A stretch of DNA of 64,000 bases, from positions 1 through 64,000 of the forward strand of contig NZ_FMZU01000029.1 of assembly GCF_900101545.1 (NCBI RefSeq), given 5' to 3'. The translations under genes and the position numbers were made by a program. Source of the stretch: Variovorax sp. CF079 (GTDB lineage: Bacteria; Pseudomonadota; Gammaproteobacteria; Burkholderiales; Burkholderiaceae_C). The notes below the pieces were generated by a model that made no database searches, was not told the origin of the DNA, and saw only the letters and a list, made by a program, of their open reading frames with translations. Within the stretch, counting starts at the first letter, position 1. Each line of letters opens with the position of its first letter. Shown one piece after another: positions 26,705 to 34,743 of this stretch.

Positions 26705-27739
26705 TCATCGAATTCCGACCAGCGGACCGATCGCCTGCTTCCAGGTGGCCGAGCATTTGTCGTAGGACTTGTCGCAAACCTCGGCCCACAGCGGCAATGA
26801 GACGGCGCCGACCGCGTCGCGCACGAGCTTCTGGTCGGCGGGCTTTACCGGCACTTCCTTCATCGCGTACTTCTTGCCGTACTTGCAGGATTCCTGGCCG
26901 ACGTTGCAACGTGACGCGTCGTCCCACAGTTCCCGCGAATAGGCCCAGGCCTCGGTCTCGAACCTGGCGAAGGCCTCGCTCATCCTTGTCTGTTGGGCGG
27001 GCGGCAGTGCGTTCCACTTCTTCAGGTTGATCGCGTAAGCGACGAGGTGAATCTGGAAGCCGATCGGCATCACGTGCGTCGCCACTTCGGGCCAGCCGGC
27101 CGAGTTGGCCGAACTCGGGCCGGTGATGGCGCAGTCGGTCACGCCGCGCTCGAGCGCCTGCTGCGTCTCGTTGAAGGCGAGGGCGACCGGGATGCCGTCG
27201 AGCTTTTCGATGAACTTCGCGAGCGACTGGTCGCTCACGCGCACCTTCTTGCCCTTGAGGTCGGCCAGACCCGAGATCGCCGACTTGCAGAACAGGATCT
27301 GCGGCCCGAAGGGATAGGTGCCGAGCAGCTTGGCGTTGTGCCTTTCCTGCAGTCGCTTGTCGAATGCGCCGCGGTAGGCGTCGACCACCTTGCGCGCGGT
27401 GTCGTAGTCGGTCGACAGGCCGACGATGTCGGGGCCCAGCAGGAAGGGGTCGTCGCGCGACACCTGCGCGAGCCGCAAGGTCACGATGTCGAACAAGCCC
27501 GACTTGACGACGCGCAGGCCGTCGGCGTCCTTCACGCCCAGCACGTCCATCGGCTTGTAGTCGACGTCGATGGGCAGGCCGGTGTTCTTCGCGAAGTTCT
27601 CGAAGAAGGGTTGTTCCTTGTTCTGCTGGATCAGGCCGCCGGAGACCAGGCTGCCGGCGGCGCGAAGCTTGGTGTTCTGGGCGTGGACGGGCAGCGCGAA
27701 CGCGAGCGCGGCCGCGATGAGGGCGAGCTTGAGCTTCAT
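26705..27739 (-). CDS. TRAP transporter substrate-binding protein, DctP family (tandem copy 1)
   Basis: A 344-residue receptor closely related to the one at 25640-26680. Shared segments include KEQPFFENFAKNTGLPID, YKPMDVLGVKDADGLRV and GVTDCAITGPSSANSAGWPE. The signal peptide is MKLKLALIAAALAFALPVHA. It begins 23 bases after the DctM stop. Differences are concentrated in surface helices, so the pair may bind different anions, or one may simply be a recent duplicate. The cysteine pattern near the C-terminus is kept. Confidence 0.9.
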   Translation of the reverse strand: MKLKLALIAAALAFALPVHAQNTKLRAAGSLVSGGLIQQNKEQPFFENFAKNTGLPIDVDYKPMDVLGVKDADGLRVVKSGLFDIVTLRLAQVSRDDPFLLGPDIVGLSTDYDTARKVVDAYRGAFDKRLQERHNAKLLGTYPFGPQILFCKSAISGLADLKGKKVRVSDQSLAKFIEKLDGIPVALAFNETQQALERGVTDCAITGPSSANSAGWPEVATHVMPIGFQIHLVAYAINLKKWNALPPAQQTRMSEAFARFETEAWAYSRELWDDASRCNVGQESCKYGKKYAMKEVPVKPADQKLVRDAVGAVSLPLWAEVCDKSYDKCSATWKQAIGPLVGIR

Positions 27740-27762
27740 GGGTTCTTTCGTGGGAGGGACCG

Positions 27763-29070
27763 TCATTTGCCGAACATCAGGTTCGGCAGGTAGGTGGCGA
27801 TCCAGGGGGTGTGAATCAGGATCGCGGTCATCACGATCATGGCGGCGAAGAAGGGCAGGGTGCCCTGGAACACGTCGTTGATCGAGCCTTCGCCGCGCAC
27901 GCCCTGGATCACGTACAGCGTCATGCCGATGGGCGGGCTGATCAGCGAGATCTCGCACATCAGCACCATGAAGACGCCGAAGAACACCGGGTCGATGCCG
28001 GCCGCCTGGATGATCGGGAACACCACCGGCAGCGTGCCGACGAGCATCGGCATGGTCTCGAGCGCGATGCCGAGGATGAGATACATCACCGCCAGCATCC
28101 ACAGCAGCATGATCGGCGAGACGTCGGCCGACTTGATGAGGCTGGCGAGCGCCTGCGGCACGCCGAGCATCGACAGCACGAAGTTCAGGTACAGCGCCGC
28201 GACGAGGATCAGCGCGGTCATCGCGGTGAGCCGCATGGTCGAGCGGAAGCACTCGTGCAGCATGCCGACCTTGAGCTTGCCGTAGGCCGCCGCGATCGGG
28301 AGGCACACGATCACGCCGAGCGCCGCGCTTTCGGTCACCGTAGCCCAGCCGGTGTAGATGCCGCCCATCACGACCGAGAACACGGCCAGCGGGCCCAGCA
28401 GGTGCACCGAGTGCCGCAGCTTCTCGCGCATCGCCGTGCCGGCTTCGCGAGTGCCGGCGACCGAGGGCTTCCAGACGCAGATTGCGAGGATGGTGAGCAG
28501 GAACAGCACCGTCATGATCGCGCCGGGCAGGATGCCGGCCATGTACAGCCGCGCTGCCGAGGTGTTGGTCATCGAGCCGTAGATGATGAAAGCCACGCCG
28601 GGCGGAATCAGGTTGCCCAGGCTGGCGCCAGCGGCGATGGTGCCGAGCACCATGCGCTGGTCGTACTTGCGGTTCTTGAAGGCCGGCAGCGCGACGGTCG
28701 AGATCGTCGCCGCGGTCGCGACCGACGAGCCCGACACCGCGGAGAACAGCGCCGAGGCGCCGATGTTGGTGTGCAGCAGGCCGCCGGGCATGCGGTTGAG
28801 CCACTGGCCGAGCGACTGGTACATCTTGTCGGTGGCGCCGCCGCGCATCAGGATCTCGCCGAGCAGGATGTACAGCGGGATCGACAGCAGCAGGTAGTCT
28901 TCGCCGGCGGCCCAGAGCTGCTCGCCTACGGCGTTGATCGCCGGCATGCCGAAGTGGATCAGCGACCCGAGCAGGCCGACGACCAGCATCGTCGTCGCGA
29001 CATGGAAGCCGAGGAACATCAGCCCCAGCATGATGGCCAGGCCGGCCAGGATTTCGAGCGGTCCGATCAT
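27763..29070 (-). CDS. TRAP transporter large permease, DctM
   Basis: A 435-residue inner membrane protein of the ion-transporter superfamily. About 12 hydrophobic segments and the family segments LLLSIPLYILLGEILMRGGA, FSAVSGSSVATAATIST, NLIPPGVAFIIYGSMTNTSA and ISPPIGMTLYVIQGV are visible. It catalyses sodium-driven uptake of a carboxylate delivered by the DctP receptor. The ATG at 29070 overlaps the DctQ stop by four bases (ATGA). The receptor genes follow. Confidence 0.93.
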   Translation of the reverse strand: MIGPLEILAGLAIMLGLMFLGFHVATTMLVVGLLGSLIHFGMPAINAVGEQLWAAGEDYLLLSIPLYILLGEILMRGGATDKMYQSLGQWLNRMPGGLLHTNIGASALFSAVSGSSVATAATISTVALPAFKNRKYDQRMVLGTIAAGASLGNLIPPGVAFIIYGSMTNTSAARLYMAGILPGAIMTVLFLLTILAICVWKPSVAGTREAGTAMREKLRHSVHLLGPLAVFSVVMGGIYTGWATVTESAALGVIVCLPIAAAYGKLKVGMLHECFRSTMRLTAMTALILVAALYLNFVLSMLGVPQALASLIKSADVSPIMLLWMLAVMYLILGIALETMPMLVGTLPVVFPIIQAAGIDPVFFGVFMVLMCEISLISPPIGMTLYVIQGVRGEGSINDVFQGTLPFFAAMIVMTAILIHTPWIATYLPNLMFGK

Positions 29071-29708
29071 GATGCGGCTCCGACGGGGGTCGTGTGGATG
29101 GACGCGGTTTCCGTGGGTGTTTTCACGTGGATGTCGGTCTCGGCCTCGATCTCTTCCTCGAGCGTCTGCGGGCCGAAGCGCGTGTTGAGCTCCTGCGTGC
29201 GGCGCGCCAGGAAGAGGCGCAGCGCATCGATCGCGGCCCAGCCCGCGACCAGCGCGAACATCAGATAGCCGCCGAGCCAGATCGATTGCGGGATCCACAT
29301 CGGCGTGGCCAGCGGCGTGGCCGCGGTGCTGTGCAGCTCGATGCTTTCGACGACCACGTGCCAGCCGCGCCAGAGGCACAGCATCGACAGGGCAGCGAGG
29401 CTCAGCATCGCGAGCAGGTTGAGCAGCGCGCGCGTCTTCGCGGGGAAGCGCGACAGCAGGAAGTCGACGCGCGTGTGGCTGCGTGTGATGAGCGTGTAGG
29501 CGAAGCCGAACGCGCCGACGATGCCGTAGGTATACGAGCCGATCTCGTCGATGCCCTGCAAGCTGAACGAGAAGACCTTGCGGCCGAGCATCTCGATGCA
29601 GGTCATCACCGATAGAGCGATGAGCCACCAGCCGCAGGCGATGACGGTCCAGTCACAGACGCGCGTCAGCCCGCGGCTCACGGGGTCCGGTGGGAGCAGT
29701 GTTTTCAT
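29067..29708 (-). CDS. TRAP transporter small permease, DctQ
   Basis: A 213-residue membrane protein with four hydrophobic segments, including DWTVIACGWWLIALSVMTC and GAFGFAYTLITRSHTRVDFL, the latter holding the conserved H-x-R-V-D motif of DctQ proteins. It is first in the DctQ-DctM-DctP-DctP order. A 149-base gap separates it from the IclR gene upstream. That gap holds an 8-bp inverted repeat suitable for a regulator. Confidence 0.9.
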   Translation of the reverse strand: MKTLLPPDPVSRGLTRVCDWTVIACGWWLIALSVMTCIEMLGRKVFSFSLQGIDEIGSYTYGIVGAFGFAYTLITRSHTRVDFLLSRFPAKTRALLNLLAMLSLAALSMLCLWRGWHVVVESIELHSTAATPLATPMWIPQSIWLGGYLMFALVAGWAAIDALRLFLARRTQELNTRFGPQTLEEEIEAETDIHVKTPTETASIHTTPVGAAS

Positions 29709-29779
29709 GGGTTTTCGTGGCTGTGCAGTGAAGGAGAACGTGCACGCATTGAAGCGCGCGGCAGGGCGCGCCTGCAGAC

Positions 29780-29807
29780 TTTTCCGCGGAGCGGGAGAGG
29801 CGGAAAA
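29780..29807. promoter_or_regulatory. Candidate IclR operator upstream of the TRAP genes
   Basis: Inverted repeat TTTTCCGC - 12 bases - GCGGAAAA in the gap between the IclR gene and dctQ. IclR-family regulators bind comparable TTCCGC/GCGGAA-type palindromes, and its position 72-99 bases upstream of dctQ suits a promoter element. The link to this IclR protein is inferred. Confidence 0.45.
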
Positions 29808-29857
29808 ACTCTTTTCGAATCAAGCACTTGGCGCTGCGCGCCCGCGGAAGAAGCGCG

Positions 29858-30685
29858 CTACCTGATGCGCCCGCCGTAGGCTGCGGTGATGTCGTCGGCC
29901 GCGGCGCGCACGGCCGCGCCGAGCTGCGCGAAGTCGGCGCTCTTGATGCGCTGCGTCGGCCCGACGAGCGAGATCGCGCCGAAGGGTTGGCCATGCTCGT
30001 CGCGGATCGCGGCGGCGATGCAGCGCAGGCCGACCGCGTTCTGTTCGTCGTCGATCGCGAAGCCGGCGCGTCGGACCTCGCCGAGGGTCTCGTGCAGCCG
30101 CGACGCGCGCGCGATGGTGTTGGCCGTGAGCTTCGGCAGGCCGTAGGTGCGCAGGTACTGCAGCACATCGTCCTCCGCCATCGCGGCGAGGATCGCCTGT
30201 CCCATCGCCGTGCCGTGCAGCGGCGCGCGAAAGCCCGGCTTGCCCATGGCGCGCATCTGCTCGCGGCTTTCGACTTGGGTCACGAACACGATGTCGCCCA
30301 GGTCGGCGATGCCGAGGTTGATGCTCTCGCCGGAGCTGTCGCGCAGGCGTCGCATCACCGGCAGCGCGACTGGCGCGATGCGGCGCCGCCGCGCGAACGC
30401 GGCGCCGACCGAGAAGCAGCGCACGCCCACATACCAGAGGTTGGTCTCGCGGTCGAACTGGACGAACTGGCGCTGCTCCAGCGTGGTGAGCAGGCGGTGC
30501 GCGGTGGAGGAAGAGAGGCCGCTGTGCGCGGCGATGTCGACGAGGCGGTAGCCTTCGTCATCGTCGGCAAGCAGTTCCAGCAACTGCATTGCCCGCGTGA
30601 GCGACTGCACGGTGCTGTCGCTGTCGCGGTCGATGCGGGTGATCTTGGCGGTCTTGGAGGGACGGCGGGGCGAGCTTGCTGTCAT
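29858..30685 (-). CDS. IclR family transcriptional regulator
   Basis: A 275-residue regulator. The winged helix-turn-helix is at about 28-90 (SLTRAMQLLELLADDDEGYR, then DIAAHSGLSSSTAHRLLTTL). The effector domain follows, with GAAFARRRRIAPVALPVMRR and later FAIDDEQNAVGLRCIAA, which form the IclR ligand pocket. It lies between a Bug receptor gene (49 bases upstream) and the TRAP genes, and probably controls the downstream importer in response to a pathway carboxylate. Confidence 0.9.
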   Translation of the reverse strand: MTASSPRRPSKTAKITRIDRDSDSTVQSLTRAMQLLELLADDDEGYRLVDIAAHSGLSSSTAHRLLTTLEQRQFVQFDRETNLWYVGVRCFSVGAAFARRRRIAPVALPVMRRLRDSSGESINLGIADLGDIVFVTQVESREQMRAMGKPGFRAPLHGTAMGQAILAAMAEDDVLQYLRTYGLPKLTANTIARASRLHETLGEVRRAGFAIDDEQNAVGLRCIAAAIRDEHGQPFGAISLVGPTQRIKSADFAQLGAAVRAAADDITAAYGGRIR

Positions 30686-30734
30686 GGCGTGCCTCTTGCA
30701 AGTTGCGCGCCATCGGGTGGTGGCCGGCGCCCCC

Positions 30735-31712
30735 TCAGCCGTCGATGGAGACCTTGGCGTCCTTCGCCACCTTGGCCCACTTGGCGATCTCGCTGTGCGT
30801 GAAGCTGCTGTAGGCGTCGACCGGGCCGCCGCCGTCCTCGACCCCGAAGCCTTCGAACTTTTCCTGCACGTCGGCCATCGCGAGCACGGCGTTGACGTCC
30901 TGGTTGATCTTGCGCGCCAGCGCCGCGGGCAGCTTGGCCGGGCCGGAGATGCCGTACCAGTTCATGGTCTCGAACTGGGGGAAGCCCTGTTCCTGCATGG
31001 TGGGCACTCCGGGGTAGGCCTTCGAGCGCTTGGCGCGCGTCTGCGCGAGCGCGACGACGCGGCCGTTCTTCACGTGCGGCGTGGCGGCCGTCATGGTCTC
31101 GAAGGTGTACTGGATCTGGCCGCCAATCAGGTCGGTGAGCAACGGCCCGCTGCCCTTGTAAGGCACGTGCAGCACGTCGACGCCGGCCTGCAGCTTGAAC
31201 ATCTCGATGGCGAAGTGCTGGATGGTGCCGGGCCCGGCGGAGCCGAAGCTGATCTTGCCGGGCTGCGCCTTGCACTGCGCGACGACTTCCTTCACCGACT
31301 TCACGGGGTTCGTCGCGCTCGTGATCAGCAGGTTGGGCGTGACGCCGAGCAGCACCACGGGCACGAAGTCGCGCTCGGCGTTGTAGCGCAGGTTGGAGCG
31401 CACGGCCGGCGCGAGCGCGTGGCTGTTGATGGTGGACAGGAGCAGCACGCTGCCATCGGACGGCTGCTGAAGCATGTAGTCGGCCGCGAGCGTGCCCGAG
31501 GCACCGGCCTTGTTCTCGACCACGACCTGCTGGTTCCACAGCCCGCCGAGCTTCTGCGCCACCACCCGTGCCAGCGCATCGGCGCCACCGCCGGGCGGAA
31601 AGCCGACGACCAGGCGGATCGGCGTAGCCGGCAAGGCCTGGGCGAACATGGAGGGCGCGGCCAGCGATGCGGCGGCCGCGCCGGCGGCCTGGAGGATGTG
31701 ACGTCTTTGCAT
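30735..31712 (-). CDS. Bug-family tripartite tricarboxylate receptor (hydantoinase operon)
   Basis: A 325-residue exported receptor. The signal is MQRRHILQAAGAAAASLAAP, the first mature strand IRLVVGFPPGGGADALARVV, and the family segment DVLHVPYKGSGPLLTDLIGG. It is the third gene after hydantoinase and the racemase-like gene, in the same leftward operon, so the ligand is probably a substrate of those enzymes. No TctAB genes are near, although a full TRAP importer is encoded downstream. Confidence 0.9.
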   Translation of the reverse strand: MQRRHILQAAGAAAASLAAPSMFAQALPATPIRLVVGFPPGGGADALARVVAQKLGGLWNQQVVVENKAGASGTLAADYMLQQPSDGSVLLLSTINSHALAPAVRSNLRYNAERDFVPVVLLGVTPNLLITSATNPVKSVKEVVAQCKAQPGKISFGSAGPGTIQHFAIEMFKLQAGVDVLHVPYKGSGPLLTDLIGGQIQYTFETMTAATPHVKNGRVVALAQTRAKRSKAYPGVPTMQEQGFPQFETMNWYGISGPAKLPAALARKINQDVNAVLAMADVQEKFEGFGVEDGGGPVDAYSSFTHSEIAKWAKVAKDAKVSIDG

Positions 31713-31751
31713 GTTTCAGGGTCTCCGCGGGTAGTGGGTGAAGAGTTCGGA

Positions 31752-32495
31752 TCACTGGCGGCGCAGCAGCGCCTCGATGGCGGGCGGCAGCCCGCGGTTC
31801 GGCTTCTGGGGCGGCGGCGCGAAGCTGCCGCGGCGGGCCGTGCCGGACTGCAGCGCCACCAGCGTCTCGGCGTGGCGAACCGCGCTCGACACGCCATCGA
31901 CCACCGGCACCGGCAGGCGGCTTTTGAGGCTGCGCGCCAGGCCCGCGAGTGGTGCGCCGGCCAGCACGATGACGTCTGCGCCGTCTTCGTCGACGGCTCG
32001 CTCGCACAGCGCTGCCAGATGCGCGGCGTGGTTGTCCTGCACGCGGCCGATGTCCGCGAGCGGCTGGTCGAGGTGGCGGATGCTGGCGAGCCGATCGGCC
32101 AGCCCGTTCGCCGCCACGCATTCGCGGTACCAGGCGGTGATGCGGCGCGAAATCGCGATGATCGAGAAGCGCTGGCCGAGCATGCAGGCGCTCATCAGCG
32201 CGCTTTCGGTGAGGCCGAGCACCGGGATGTCGAGCGCCTCGCGCAGGCCCGCCAGGCCGGGATCGCCGAAGGCGGCGACCACCACGGCGTCGTGCAGCGC
32301 GCCGTGCTCGGCCGCCAGCGTCGCCGCGGCGTAGGCGCCGATCAGCGCCTCGAAGCGGGTCTCGATGTAGGCCACGCCGAAGGGCGCGGTCAGCGTCGTG
32401 ATGCGCGTTTCGGGCGAGGCTGCGCGGCGCGCCTCGCTGTCGATCAGCGCCGTGACGCTGTCGGAGATGTTGGGGTTGATCAGGAGCAGCTTCAT
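31752..32495 (-). CDS. Asp/Glu/hydantoin racemase family protein lacking the catalytic cysteines
   Basis: A 247-residue protein with the fold signature of hydantoin racemase HyuE: MKLLLINPNISDSVTALI and later VVDGVSSAVRHAETLVAL. Family racemases use two cysteines, usually in A-C-F-x-D-x-G and G-C-A-G. Here these sites read VVVAAFGDPGLAG and IVLAGAPLAG, with no cysteine at either. Racemisation by the two-base mechanism is therefore unlikely; a decarboxylase, isomerase or binding role is possible. The ATG at 32495 lies two bases after the dihydropyrimidinase stop. Confidence 0.82.
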   Translation of the reverse strand: MKLLLINPNISDSVTALIDSEARRAASPETRITTLTAPFGVAYIETRFEALIGAYAAATLAAEHGALHDAVVVAAFGDPGLAGLREALDIPVLGLTESALMSACMLGQRFSIIAISRRITAWYRECVAANGLADRLASIRHLDQPLADIGRVQDNHAAHLAALCERAVDEDGADVIVLAGAPLAGLARSLKSRLPVPVVDGVSSAVRHAETLVALQSGTARRGSFAPPPQKPNRGLPPAIEALLRRQ

Positions 32496-32497
32496 GG

Positions 32498-33919
32498 TCA
32501 GGCGCGCCGCGGCAGCAGCGAAGGTGCGTCGCAGGCCAGAAAGCGCCCGCGTCCGGCGCGGCCGTGGAACTGGCCGTCCCACAGCAGCTCGCCGCCGGCG
32601 ATCGTCAGTGCCGGCCAGGCGCGCAGCCGCTGGCCCTCGTAGGGCGTGTAGTCGACGTTGTGGTGCAGGTCGGTGTTGCGCAGCACGAACTCGCGCTCCT
32701 CCCAGACCACCAGGTCGGCGTCGCTGCCGACCGCGATCGTGCCCTTGCGCGGATGCAGGCCATAGGCCTTAGCGGGGTTGGTCGAGGTCAGCTCGACGAA
32801 GCGGTTGAGCGTCATGCGGCCGCCCAGCACGCCTTCGGAGTAGAGCAGCGGCAGGCGCGTCTCGAGGCCGGGGATGCCGTTCGGGATGTGGCGGAACGCG
32901 ACTTCCTCGCCGCCCGGCTTCTTGCCTTCCGGCGCGTCGTAGCGAAAGGGTGCGTGGTCGGAAGAGAACACGGTGAACAAGCCGTCGTTCAGGCCGTTCC
33001 AGATCACCTCCTGGTTCGCCTTGTCGCGCGGTGGCGGGCTGCAGACGCAGCGAGCGCCCTGGTAGCTGTCGTCCAGCCCGAGGTCGGCTGCAGTCAGGAA
33101 CAGGTACTGCGGGCAGGTCTCGGCGAACACCGACAGGCCGTGGGCGCGCGCCCAGCGGATCTGCTCCACCGCTTCGCGACCCGAGACGTGCACGATCAGG
33201 ATCGGCACGTCGACCAGCTGCGACAGCGCGATCGCGCGATGCGTCGCCTCACGCTCGACCAGCATCGGCCGCGAATGGGCATGGAAGCGTGGTGCGGTGC
33301 GGCCGGCGGCCTCGAGCTTCCTGGTCAGCCATTCGATGCAGTCTGCGTTCTCGGCGTGGATCATCGCCATCGCGCCGTGCTCGCGCGCGACCGACAACAC
33401 GTCGAGGATCTGGCCGTCGTCGAGTTTCAGGTCGTCATAGGTCATGTAGATCTTGAACGAGGTGTAGCCCTCTCGGATCAACGCCGGCAGTTCCTCGTTC
33501 AGCACCTTGGGCGTGGGGTCGCTGACGATCAGGTGAAAGGCGTAGTCCACGTGGGCGCGGCCCTCGGCACGCTGGTGGTAGTCGGCGACGGCGGTGCGCA
33601 GCGACTGGCCCTTTTCCTGTGCGGCGAAAGGGATCACGGTGGTCGTGCCGCCGCAAGCCGCGCTTCGGGTGCCGCTTTCGAAGTCGTCGGCCATGCGCAG
33701 CGGCGACGCCATCGGCTGGTCGAGGTGGCAGTGCGCGTCCACACCGCCGGGCGTCACGACGCGGCCGGCTGCGTCGATCTCGCGCGCACCGCCGGCCAGC
33801 CCGGTGCCGAGTTGGACGATGCGCCCGCCAACAACGGCGATGTCTGCGTCGAAGGTGTCGCTGGCGGTTGCCACGCGGGCGTTGCGCAGCACGAAGTCGA
33901 AGGGGTGGGGCGTGTTCAT
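32498..33919 (-). CDS. hydA: Dihydropyrimidinase/hydantoinase
   Basis: A 473-residue cyclic amidohydrolase. The binuclear metal site is complete: HCH at 63-65 (GGVDAHCHLDQPM), the carboxylated Lys156 (TSFKIYMTYDD), His188 (MIHAENADC), His244 (IVHVSGRE) and Asp321 (FSSDHAPF). It opens six-membered dihydropyrimidines or five-membered hydantoins to N-carbamoyl acids. It is the first gene of a long leftward operon. The 98-base gap to the divergent gene at 34018 contains several GTCGAC sites. The matching carbamoylase-type gene is 14 kb away at 16881. Confidence 0.92.
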   Translation of the reverse strand: MNTPHPFDFVLRNARVATASDTFDADIAVVGGRIVQLGTGLAGGAREIDAAGRVVTPGGVDAHCHLDQPMASPLRMADDFESGTRSAACGGTTTVIPFAAQEKGQSLRTAVADYHQRAEGRAHVDYAFHLIVSDPTPKVLNEELPALIREGYTSFKIYMTYDDLKLDDGQILDVLSVAREHGAMAMIHAENADCIEWLTRKLEAAGRTAPRFHAHSRPMLVEREATHRAIALSQLVDVPILIVHVSGREAVEQIRWARAHGLSVFAETCPQYLFLTAADLGLDDSYQGARCVCSPPPRDKANQEVIWNGLNDGLFTVFSSDHAPFRYDAPEGKKPGGEEVAFRHIPNGIPGLETRLPLLYSEGVLGGRMTLNRFVELTSTNPAKAYGLHPRKGTIAVGSDADLVVWEEREFVLRNTDLHHNVDYTPYEGQRLRAWPALTIAGGELLWDGQFHGRAGRGRFLACDAPSLLPRRA

Positions 33920-33920
33920 T

Positions 33921-33983
33921 TTGTCGACATCATCGTCGACAATCAGTTTGTCGATCTCGGTGATTACACTAATGTCGACAATA
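33921..33983. promoter_or_regulatory. Cluster of GTCGAC operator-like sites between divergent operons
   Basis: The 98-base gap between hydA and the divergent isomerase-like gene has TTGTCGACAT (33921-33930), CGTCGACAAT (33934-33943), TTTGTCGAT (33947-33955) and AATGTCGACAAT (33971-33982). The first two form an inverted repeat, TTGTCGAC to GTCGACAA. FCD-type GntR regulators commonly bind such short T-TGTCGACA-A-type sites, and one is encoded at 34743-35540. Another exact TTGTCGACAA occurs at 34427-34436, inside the first rightward gene. Confidence 0.6.
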
Positions 33984-34017
33984 TGGTTCGCGACGAAGCT
34001 TGCCCGAAAGGATTCCC

Positions 34018-34743
34018 ATGCACCAGACCCTTCGTCTCGGCGTGCTCACGCCCTCATCCAACACCGCGCTGGAGCCGCTGACCAGTGCGCTGGCGGCGGC
34101 CGTGCCCGGCTGCAGCGCCCACTTCTCACGCTTCAAGGTAACCGAGATCTCGCTGTCGGCGCAGGGGCTCGGCCAGTTCGACGACAGCAAGATCCTCGCG
34201 GCCGCCGAGCTGCTGGCCGACGCCAAGGTGGACGTGATCGGCTGGAGCGGCACCTCCTCGGGCTGGCTGGGCTTCGACGCCGACCGGCGCTTGGTCGAAC
34301 GCATCCGCGAGCGCACCGGCATCGTCGCCACCACCGCGGTGCTGGCGCTGAATGAACTGCTCGCGTTGCGAGGCGTGAAGCGACTCGCGCTGGTGACGCC
34401 GTACACCGCAGATGTGCAGCAGAAAATTGTCGACAACTACCGCAGCATCGGCATCGAAGTGGTGGCCGAGCGCCACCTCGGCATCAGCGTCAACCACGCC
34501 TTCGCATCGGTCGCGCCGCAACGGCTGATGGCCTTGATGCGCGAGGTGGCGCCGGCACGGCCGGAGGCCATCACCACCTTCTGCACCAACCTGCGGGCGG
34601 CACCGCTGGCCGAGGCGGTGGAGGCCGAACTCGACATTCCGTTGCTCGACACCGTCAGCACCACGGTATGGGGGCAACTGCGCGCCGCCGGCGCCGATCC
34701 GGCGCAGGTGAGCGGCTGGGGCCGCATGTTCGGCTGGCGATAA
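34018..34743 (+). CDS. Maleate isomerase/arylmalonate decarboxylase-like protein
   Basis: A 241-residue member of the Asp/Glu racemase superfamily, maleate cis-trans isomerase/arylmalonate decarboxylase branch. It starts MHQTLRLGVLTPSSNTALEP, with the typical P-S-S-N-T. The first catalytic cysteine site reads VDVIGWSGTSSGWLGF (no Cys), whereas the second is kept in ITTFCTNLRAAPL. Having only the C-terminal cysteine is the arrangement of arylmalonate decarboxylase rather than of two-cysteine racemases. It is divergent from hydA and touches the GntR gene (TAATG). Confidence 0.8.
   Translation: MHQTLRLGVLTPSSNTALEPLTSALAAAVPGCSAHFSRFKVTEISLSAQGLGQFDDSKILAAAELLADAKVDVIGWSGTSSGWLGFDADRRLVERIRERTGIVATTAVLALNELLALRGVKRLALVTPYTADVQQKIVDNYRSIGIEVVAERHLGISVNHAFASVAPQRLMALMREVAPARPEAITTFCTNLRAAPLAEAVEAELDIPLLDTVSTTVWGQLRAAGADPAQVSGWGRMFGWR

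Noticed and set aside
27740..28804. An upstream extension of the DctP frame into the DctM gene
   Set aside because: The extension is antisense-like composition in another phase of dctM; the signal peptide starts at 27739.
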